Shown piece by piece: positions 1 to 4,089 of a stretch of DNA of 6,821 nt. A program made the translations under genes and the position numbers. Source of the DNA: Deltaproteobacteria bacterium (lineage in GTDB: Bacteria > Desulfobacterota > DSM-4660 > Desulfatiglandales > HGW-15); contig JAIPEI010000194.1 of the NCBI GenBank assembly GCA_021737245.1, positions 1-6,821 on the forward strand. The letters are read 5' to 3'. The first letter of the stretch is position 1, and each line of letters begins with the position of its first letter. The notes below the pieces were generated by a model. That model was not told the DNA's origin. It saw nothing but the letters and a program-made list of their open reading frames with translations, and searched no databases.

Positions 1-3
1 TTC

Positions 4-9
4 CCTCCT
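4..9 (-). promoter_or_regulatory. Shine-Dalgarno of a gene beyond the left edge
   Basis: Read on the minus strand, the bases just after the stop codon of the 65-aa membrane protein are a perfect AGGAGG followed by GAA, and then the window ends. This is the strongest ribosome-binding site form, and its place directly after a stop codon implies another minus-strand gene starting a few bases outside the window. The metal/redox operon therefore has at least five genes. Confidence 0.6.
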
Positions 10-207
10 TTAACCGGACGAATCGCCGCCGTCGTCGCCGTCTCCGCCGTTGCGGTGGCGCCCCATCATCAACAGATGGACACCGAAGCAGAGGACGAGA
101 AAGAGGAACAGGATGTCACCGCTTCCTGCACCGATGAGCGGAAGGAAGAAGATGAGCAGAAGCGGCACAACGCATGCGATGATCATCCACAGGTGATGGC
201 TCATCAT
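10..207 (-). CDS. Small two-helix inner-membrane protein (DUF2933-like)
   Basis: A 65-aa hydrophobic protein. Residues about 6-25 and 31-47 form two likely membrane helices joined by a short Gly/Asp turn. They are followed by a HLLMM segment and a hydrophilic tail rich in Gly, Asp and Arg. The N-terminus carries a SHH motif. Short two-helix proteins ending in a His/Leu/Met-rich segment resemble the DUF2933 type often found beside heavy-metal efflux and copper genes; this is a resemblance by eye, not a proven match. The ATG overlaps the TGA of the upstream glutaredoxin-like gene by 4 bp, so the two are probably translationally coupled. The low-complexity tail comes from GNC-type triplets near the end of the gene. 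No catalytic residues are visible, so a metal-binding or accessory membrane role is inference only. Confidence 0.72.
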   Translation of the reverse strand: MMSHHLWMIIACVVPLLLIFFLPLIGAGSGDILFLFLVLCFGVHLLMMGRHRNGGDGDDGGDSSG

Positions 208-440
208 TCCCTCTTTCTGCTTTCGAAGTAGGCTCTCAGGTCGGAAATGTCAGGCATTCCCCTGAACACCAGCTCACCGTCCACCAGGATATTGGGCGAC
301 CCCCTGAGGCCAAGTTTCTTCTGAAGCTGGGGATCGTCTTCCACATAGCGGATGGAGTACGGGATCCCCATCCTCTTCAGCTCGGCCTCCAGTATGGGAC
401 AATGGTGACAGGATCGCGTGACCGCAAGTTCTACGCTCAT
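204..440 (-). CDS. Glutaredoxin-like thiol-disulfide protein (CHHC)
   Basis: A 78-aa cytoplasmic protein with a compact thioredoxin/glutaredoxin fold pattern: a beta strand (residues 3-8), the redox motif C11-H-H-C14, a helix, a second strand, and a G47-S-P49 turn with the expected cis-proline before a NILVDGELVFRG strand. Length and motif order fit the small glutaredoxin-like family, which exchanges disulfides or may hold metal through the CxxC. The two histidines between the cysteines are unusual and would favour a low thiol pKa or metal binding (inference). An AAGGAG ribosome site lies 8 bases before the ATG. The gene follows the Spy-like gene after about 100 bp and overlaps the next membrane-protein gene by 4 bp. 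The specific substrate is unknown; the operon suggests envelope or metal redox stress. Confidence 0.8.
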   Translation of the reverse strand: MSVELAVTRSCHHCPILEAELKRMGIPYSIRYVEDDPQLQKKLGLRGSPNILVDGELVFRGMPDISDLRAYFESRKRE

Positions 441-542
441 TCCGTGCTCTCCTTCGCTTATTTCCTTCAGCCCGAGGGATTTCCCCGTGCCGACGATTCA
501 TTTAAAAATCCAGGTCTTGATATGCGTTCCCCGGCCCTTGAC

Positions 543-1226
543 CTACAGCCCCTGGGCCTCCAGCTCTTCGAGCTGTTCCGGGGTGAGGATCTCCTTCAGG
601 CCGTGCAGGTAGTCCAGACTGACAAGGAACAGCTCTGCATTGGCCTCGGCCCTTCGAACGAACAGATCCTTGACCTTCTGGGGATCCACCTCCCGGTCCC
701 AGGGTATGGCGGCCAGCTTGATTCGGAGCTTCATACGCTGCGCCCACAGGTCTACCATCCTCTCCAGCCGATTCCGGGCCAGGGAGCGCACCTGGTCCCA
801 TTGCCCCTGCGACAGGTCCAGCTTGTCCAGCATGTGGACCATCTTCGAGAGGTCATGCGGCGTGTCGCCCCCCTCCTTCATACCGGAGCCCATCCGTCCC
901 ATCATCTTTCCCATGCCGCCGGCGGGGCCTCCCGTCATGTGGGACATCATCATGCGCATCATGCCCTGCCCCATCATGCCCATCATGCCCTGGTCGTCCC
1001 CTTCGCCCGATTCGTGCATCTTGGCCATCATGCCGGAACCGCCACCGGCTTCCTGAGCCGGCATGGTTTCCTGCCCCGGGGATTTGTCCAATGGAGCCTT
1101 CTCCCCTTCCGTGCTCTTTTGATGATGGGCCTCTACGGCTTCGCTGGTCTGCACCGCGGAAAACGCGAGAGCCCAGAATGCTGCTGCTACAATCACTGCG
1201 TACCTAACAAAAAGTCTTGTGTTCAT
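543..1226 (-). CDS. Met/His-rich periplasmic Spy/CpxP-like metal-stress protein
   Basis: A 227-aa exported protein. Residues 1 to about 30 look like a signal peptide (basic N-terminus, Ala-rich hydrophobic core). Residues about 34-65 are a flexible linker beginning HH, and residues 66-116 are extremely Met-rich with scattered His and Gly, a composition typical of copper/silver binding in the periplasm. Residues about 121-225 are predicted long amphipathic helices with a LDLSxxQW segment and a terminal LTPEQ motif (214-218), as in the LTxxQ repeats of Spy, CpxP and ZraP-like chaperone/metal sensors. It probably protects envelope proteins or buffers metal. The ATG at 1226 lies 13 bases after an AGGAGG; an in-frame GTG at 1232 lies 7 bases after it and may be the true start, adding only Val-Asp. 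A further upstream extension to 1328 would bury the signal peptide and was rejected. It follows the 57-aa secreted peptide gene in the same direction. Confidence 0.78.
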   Translation of the reverse strand: MNTRLFVRYAVIVAAAFWALAFSAVQTSEAVEAHHQKSTEGEKAPLDKSPGQETMPAQEAGGGSGMMAKMHESGEGDDQGMMGMMGQGMMRMMMSHMTGGPAGGMGKMMGRMGSGMKEGGDTPHDLSKMVHMLDKLDLSQGQWDQVRSLARNRLERMVDLWAQRMKLRIKLAAIPWDREVDPQKVKDLFVRRAEANAELFLVSLDYLHGLKEILTPEQLEELEAQGL

Positions 1227-1299
1227 GTCCACCCCATTTCCTCCTCTCCTCGATTCAGGAGATGATCGTTTCTGATTCCGACCGTCTTGCAAATATGGC

Positions 1300-1473
1300 T
1301 CAGGTGTTCGCGCCGGCCTTCGCATCATTCATACACGGATCGCATCCACCCGGTCTGCCCGGCTGCTCATAACCTCCCCGGCCTCCGGGGCCCATGGTCT
1401 GAGCCGAGGCCGCTCCTGCAGTCAACACCATGATCGTGGCGATCAATAAAGCGCCGATCCATACCTTCTTCAT
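1300..1473 (-). CDS. Small secreted Gly-rich peptide with CDPC motif
   Basis: A 57-aa exported peptide of unknown function. Residues 1-24 are a clear Sec signal peptide (MKK start, hydrophobic core, ASA cleavage site before Gln25), leaving about 33 residues rich in Gly, Pro and Arg with one C44-D-P-C47 pair. The CxxC could bind a metal or form a disulfide in the periplasm. I do not recognise a named family. The ATG at 1473 is chosen because it has a strong GGAGGG ribosome site 5 bases upstream and begins a perfect signal peptide; an upstream in-frame ATG at 1512 would spoil both. It is the first gene of the minus-strand operon and is followed 74 bp later by the Spy-like gene, so it probably shares that gene's metal or envelope stress control. 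Confidence 0.7.
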   Translation of the reverse strand: MKKVWIGALLIATIMVLTAGAASAQTMGPGGRGGYEQPGRPGGCDPCMNDAKAGANT

Positions 1474-1512
1474 GATTACCCTCCTCTCAAAACCGGGATG
1501 AGGTATTTCCAA

Positions 1513-1526
1513 GAGTAAGTATACTC
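1513..1526. promoter_or_regulatory. Dyad GAGTA-N4-TACTC over a possible -10 box
   Basis: A perfect 5-bp inverted repeat with a 4-bp centre. On the minus strand the hexamer TATACT (1523-1518) sits inside it, about 45 bp before the 57-aa peptide start, and would serve as a -10 box. No good -35 is present at 16-20 bp upstream (ACCAAA is the best at 17), which would fit an activator-dependent promoter. A repressor or MerR-type regulator site is possible; this is inference. Confidence 0.35.
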
Positions 1527-1537
1527 CTTTTGTAGGT

Positions 1538-1563
1538 TATTTTGGTCTGGGGAGGCCAAAATA
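1538..1563. promoter_or_regulatory. Inverted repeat TATTTTGG-N10-CCAAAATA, candidate operator
   Basis: Two perfect 8-bp arms separated by 10 bp lie 12 bp upstream (minus-strand sense) of the GAGTA-N4-TACTC dyad, about where the -35 region of the envelope operon promoter would fall. There is no T-tract on either side, so it looks like a protein-binding dyad and not a terminator. The cognate regulator is not in the window, unless it is the XRE-cupin protein, whose own promoter dyads have a different sequence. Confidence 0.45.
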
Positions 1564-1634
1564 CAGGATCCCATGTAGACGGATCCCGCGCACCACATTG
1601 CCATGGTGGGGCCTTGCCCCTTCAGCTTCCTTCT

Positions 1635-1681
1635 GTCATGCCTGCACGGTCACGACGCACGGTCACGACGCTGGTCATGCC
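1635..1681 (+). repeat. Four-copy GTCAYGMC repeat cluster
   Basis: The octamer GTCAYGMC occurs four times at 1635, 1649, 1662 and 1674, in the order GTCATGCC, GTCACGAC, GTCACGAC, GTCATGCC. Starts are spaced 14, 13 and 12 bp. The two inner copies belong to an exact tandem 13-bp repeat (1644-1656 and 1657-1669), and the outer copies belong to 12-bp sequences differing at one base (1635-1646 and 1674-1685), 39 bp apart. Spacing just above one helical turn suggests cooperative protein binding; a replication slip product is the alternative. Confidence 0.55.
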
Positions 1682-1814
1682 CGCATTCATGTGGTAGAGA
1701 TTGTGGCGGTGAGAAAAAGGGCTACTCCCTGATCCGGCGGACCAGCTCGATGGACGAAAGGAAAAGGACGAGGACCGCGTGCAGGTCAATCAGCATTAAG
1801 AGGCGCGAAACGGC

Positions 1815-2366
1815 ATGAACGACCCGTCCATCGAACGCTACTGTGCACGAGCCGTCGACGAGGGGGGCGCAACCCAAGCCAGGGTGATCAGCCTCTCCAC
1901 GGTCGTGACCGCCCCCTGGGTCCGGCTCAAGTGCCAGTTCGGATGTCCCGGTTACGGAAGGTCCTACGGCTGCCCGCCGGACAGTCCTACCCCGAGGCAG
2001 ACGCAGGAGATCATCGACAGCTACCACAGGGCCATCCTGTTTCACCTGGAGGCTGCGCGTGCACCGGACGGCTCGAGGAGAAAGCAGCGGCACCGGCTGT
2101 ATGATGCGCTGGTGACGCTGGAAGGGGAGTTTTTCAAGGACGGGTGCTACAAGGCCTTCGTCTTCCTTTCGGGCCCGTGCCACCTATGCCGGGAGTGCGG
2201 GAAGCTGAAAGGGGAGGCCTGCCGGTACGGGGACCGGGCACGCCCCTCCATGGAGGCCTGCGGCATCGACGTGTACCAGACCGCCAGGAACAACGGTTTC
2301 TTCATCGAGCCCCTCAGGGAGAAGAGCGAGACCCAGAACATCTACTGCCTCATGCTGGTGGATTGA
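1815..2366 (+). CDS. DUF2284 predicted metal-binding (Fe-S-like) protein
   Basis: A 183-aa soluble cysteine-rich protein matching the DUF2284 pattern seen in anaerobes and methanogens. Residues 38-55 hold C40-x3-C44-x8-C53-PP. A central section (about 60-110) is an alpha/beta stretch without cysteines. Residues 122-150 hold C122-x2-C125-x2-C128-x7-C136-x12-C149, followed by the family-like GIDVYQTARNNGF segment. Ten cysteines in 183 residues, clustered in this way, indicate an Fe-S or other metal centre; the reaction is unknown. An AAGAGG ribosome site lies 11 bases before the ATG. The gene stands alone: divergent from the envelope operon and convergent with the XRE-cupin gene 110 bp downstream. 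It could be a metal or redox carrier working with either neighbour, but nothing in the sequence proves that. Confidence 0.82.
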   Translation: MNDPSIERYCARAVDEGGATQARVISLSTVVTAPWVRLKCQFGCPGYGRSYGCPPDSPTPRQTQEIIDSYHRAILFHLEAARAPDGSRRKQRHRLYDALVTLEGEFFKDGCYKAFVFLSGPCHLCRECGKLKGEACRYGDRARPSMEACGIDVYQTARNNGFFIEPLREKSETQNIYCLMLVD

Positions 2367-2476
2367 TCCCGGGGACGGCGGGGGCCGAGGAGGCGTGCGT
2401 CGAGCTGAGGTCCCGGGGCATGCGCTACAGGACCGTTGAGCGGCAGTCGGTCAGGAGGCGCCTTTCCGGGAAACGG

Positions 2477-3046
2477 CTACCAGTTGGGCGGAGAGTTCAC
2501 GATGAGGAGCACGCACTCCCACTTGCCGGGGTTCACCCAGCTGTGGAGCGCTTCGCTTCGGTAATGCATCAGATCCCCTTCCTTCAGGAGGTACTCCTGG
2601 TCGTTCAGGGTGAAGAGGGCCTCGCCGCGAATGACGTAGACCAGCTCGTCCCCCACGTGTGCCATGGGGACCTTGCGTCCCTCTCCCGGCGGATTGACAT
2701 AAAGGGTGGCCTGCAGGTTGGCGCTGCTCTTGCGGACCAGGGCCTCGCAGTAGGCCGTGGACTCCTCCACGGTGAAGGGCATGCCTTCGCCCTTCCGGGT
2801 GATGGTACCCAGCTTTCGCCCGCCGTTCACCTCAAAGAGACGCACCATGTCGATGTCGAGAAAATCCGTGATCTTCTTCAGGTTCTCCACGGAGATGTTC
2901 GCCTTGCCGCACTCGAACTGGCTGAGAAACCCCACGCTCAGCTCGGTCCCGGCAGCGAGCTGCTCCAGGGAGATCCGCCTCTCCTTTCGCACCTGGCGAA
3001 GGCCTTCTCCCAGGCGGAGGTCCTCCCCATCGCCCCGCTGCTTCAT
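2477..3046 (-). CDS. XRE-family HTH regulator with C-terminal cupin domain
   Basis: A 189-aa transcription factor. Residues about 10-66 are an XRE/Cro-type helix-turn-helix (LRQVRKERRISLEQLA, then SVGFLSQFECGKANISVENL). Residues about 110-185 are a single cupin barrel of the PuuR/SutR-like architecture, which usually senses a small molecule or metal. In cupin motif 1 the first His of HxH is Met128, while His130, Glu134 and Gly141 are kept. In motif 2, Gly157, His168 and Asn172 are kept, but the Pro and second Gly are Arg163 and Glu165. Three of four classical metal ligands therefore survive. The ATG at 3046 has a GGGGGG-type ribosome site 7 bases upstream; a longer frame to 3190 adds protein-unlike sequence. 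The gene is divergent from the TIGR04076-ferredoxin-AOR operon and is the obvious candidate regulator of it and of itself. Confidence 0.87.
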   Translation of the reverse strand: MKQRGDGEDLRLGEGLRQVRKERRISLEQLAAGTELSVGFLSQFECGKANISVENLKKITDFLDIDMVRLFEVNGGRKLGTITRKGEGMPFTVEESTAYCEALVRKSSANLQATLYVNPPGEGRKVPMAHVGDELVYVIRGEALFTLNDQEYLLKEGDLMHYRSEALHSWVNPGKWECVLLIVNSPPNW

Positions 3047-3099
3047 GTCCACTCCCCCCTGAAAACGAACTTCATCTATATCGAAAAAATCATTCCTTG

Positions 3100-3114
3100 C
3101 GTACGGCCCGTACG
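3100..3114. promoter_or_regulatory. Perfect 15-bp palindrome upstream of the XRE-cupin gene
   Basis: CGTACGG and CCGTACG flank one central C. The dyad lies 54 bp upstream of the regulator's start and about 20 bp before a minus-strand TATAGA (3080-3075), so it would cover the -35 zone of the regulator's promoter. This position is typical of an autoregulatory operator; the assignment to this regulator is inference. Confidence 0.5.
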
Positions 3115-3207
3115 AGGCTCCTGTCAGGCCGGAGCCCGCTGAATGCCAGCCGTGTTGGTCAGACACGCGATGGCCGGGCGGTTCGGCCATTTTAGATATA
3201 GTAAAAT

Positions 3208-3233
3208 ATTCTTGCTATGTATACCACAAGAAT
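3208..3233. promoter_or_regulatory. Dyad ATTCTTG-N12-CAAGAAT in the AT-rich operon promoter region
   Basis: Perfect 7-bp arms with centres 19 bp apart lie in a sharply AT-rich stretch (about 3188-3250) inside GC-rich DNA, 58 bp before the TIGR04076 start. The region has several -10-like hexamers (TAAAAT at 3202, TATACC at 3220, TATCCT at 3247) but no convincing -35, so the promoter is not fixed. An overlapping 5-bp hairpin TACCA-N6-TGGTA (3222-3237) followed by seven T (3241-3247) could form a weak attenuator in a leader RNA; this is speculative. Confidence 0.45.
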
Positions 3234-3290
3234 GGTAGTCTTTTTTTATCCTGCATGCAAGTCCAACCCACAAGCAGCGAGGACAGTTCC

Positions 3291-3569
3291 ATGGTCCACC
3301 TCCGGGTGACGGTCGAGCACATCGAGGGCTACTGCAACCAGCCCATGCTGGTGGGCGACAGCTTTCTGGTCGAGGGGGGCCGCATCCGGATCCCGGACGG
3401 CAAGCACGTCTGCATGTACGCCCTTCAGAGCATGATGCCCATCTTCCCCCTGCTCCAGCGTTCCGGAGGCGGCGAGGAAGGGGACTGGACCAACAAGGTG
3501 AACCTGTTCTGCTGCCCCGACCCCAAGGGCAAGGTGCACTACCGCATCGAAAGGATCGAGTCCCCATGA
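3291..3569 (+). CDS. TIGR04076 family small Cys protein
   Basis: A 92-aa soluble protein. It shows the TIGR04076 layout: an opening beta strand LRVTVEHIEGYC, a VGDSFLVEGGRIRIP segment, a central ALQSMMPIFPLLQRSGG stretch, and the closing CCPDPKGKVHYRIERIE block. Cysteines are C15, C41, C74 and C75; the CCPDP sequence is the most diagnostic part. The biochemical role of this family is not known to me. The start at 3291 is chosen because a GAGGA ribosome site lies 7 bases upstream, whereas the earlier in-frame ATG at 3255 has none and adds 12 residues unlike the family. It is the first gene of the operon, and its TGA overlaps the ATG of the ferredoxin gene (ATGA), so the two are probably made in a fixed ratio. 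A subunit, chaperone or metal-delivery role for the oxidoreductase is inference. Confidence 0.78.
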   Translation: MVHLRVTVEHIEGYCNQPMLVGDSFLVEGGRIRIPDGKHVCMYALQSMMPIFPLLQRSGGGEEGDWTNKVNLFCCPDPKGKVHYRIERIESP

Positions 3570-4087
3570 TCGTGATCCACCCCGAGCTGTGCTCCGGCTG
3601 CGAGCGCTGCCAGGTCAACTGCTCCTTCTTTCACACCGGCTCGGTGGGGCGCAGCCGCTCCCGCGTGAAGGTGGTGAAGATCGAGGAGCTCGGCATCGAC
3701 TACCCGGTGATCTGCCGGCAGTGCGAGGAGCGTTACTGCACGCGCTGCCCCGAGTCGGCCCTCCAGGTGGGGCCCCTGGGCCAGATCGTGGCCTCCCCCA
3801 CCCTGTGCACGGCCTGCGGCACATGCGAGACCCTGTGCCCCATCGGCGCCATCGAGCTCTATAACGACATTCCCTACGTCTGCGACCTGTGCGGGGGCGA
3901 CCCTCGTTGCGTGGCCCAGTGCAACATGGGCGCCGTCGAGTACGTGCCGGAGGAAACCGAAACCGTGAGCCTCGCCCCGTTCAAGAAGGAGAGCCGGGGC
4001 CTGAGCCCGGAGGAGAAGCGGGTGCGCTTCGCCCTGGACCGGACCCGGGAGATGCGAGAGGCCTGGAAGGCCTCGGTGGGAGAGTAA
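3566..4087 (+). CDS. Four-cluster 4Fe-4S ferredoxin subunit of the aldehyde oxidoreductase
   Basis: A 173-aa electron-transfer protein with sixteen cysteines in four groups: 9/12/15/19, 50/53/58/61, 81/84/87/91 and 106/109/115/119. The spacing CxxCxxCxxxC and CxxCx4CxxC is that of HycB/DMSO-reductase beta-like proteins, which bind four [4Fe-4S] clusters in a wire. Residues about 125-173 are a charged, probably helical tail (PEEKRVRFALDRTREMREAW). Size and position match the AorA-type small subunit found beside AOR catalytic subunits in bacteria such as Aromatoleum, and YdhY beside YdhV in E. coli. It should pass electrons from the tungsten or molybdenum site to a carrier. No signal peptide is present, so it is cytoplasmic. 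It overlaps the TIGR04076 gene by 4 bp and is 2 bp from the oxidoreductase gene. No FAD subunit (AorC-type) follows. Confidence 0.88.
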   Translation: MIVIHPELCSGCERCQVNCSFFHTGSVGRSRSRVKVVKIEELGIDYPVICRQCEERYCTRCPESALQVGPLGQIVASPTLCTACGTCETLCPIGAIELYNDIPYVCDLCGGDPRCVAQCNMGAVEYVPEETETVSLAPFKKESRGLSPEEKRVRFALDRTREMREAWKASVGE

Positions 4088-4089
4088 AG

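Larger units (their letters stand above)
1474..1814. other. Gene-free divergent regulatory region
   Basis: These 341 bp separate the minus-strand envelope operon from the plus-strand DUF2284 gene. No open frame here has both a ribosome site and protein-like content. The left part (about 1500-1565) is AT-richer and holds two dyads. The middle has two GGATCCC copies (1567 and 1581), a weak GGGG-N5-CCCC hairpin (1608-1620) and a four-copy 8-bp repeat (1635-1681). The right part (about 1700-1814) shows nothing except an AAGAGG ribosome site (1798-1803) 11 bases before the DUF2284 start. Confidence 0.6.

Noticed and set aside
402..1265. 287-codon plus-strand frame over the Spy-like gene
   Set aside because: Its His/Pro-rich sequence is the antisense image of the Met-rich codons of the Spy-like protein, which has a signal peptide and LTPEQ motif.
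1227..1328. 34-residue N-terminal extension of the Spy-like protein
   Set aside because: It would place a charged segment before the signal peptide, overlaps the end of the 57-aa gene, and ignores the AGGAGG just before 1232/1226.
1608..1620. GGGG-N5-CCCC hairpin as a terminator
   Set aside because: The stem is only 4 bp and is followed by just two T; it is not supported as a terminator for either divergent gene.
1722..1796. 24-aa minus-strand peptide with a hydrophobic helix-like sequence
   Set aside because: There is no ribosome site before its ATG, it lies outside the operon, and a hydrophobic run this short can arise by chance.
2367..2476. Bidirectional terminator between DUF2284 and the regulator
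   Set aside because: The 110-bp convergent gap has only a repeated TCCCGGGG and a short TTTCC/GGAAA dyad, with no GC stem followed by a T-run on either strand.
2144..3142. 332-codon plus-strand frame running from the DUF2284 gene through the regulator
   Set aside because: It overlaps two well-supported genes in other frames and has no ribosome site or recognisable domain.
3255..3290. N-terminal extension of the TIGR04076 protein from the ATG at 3255
   Set aside because: No Shine-Dalgarno precedes it; the start at 3291 has GAGGA at 7 bases and begins where the family pattern begins.
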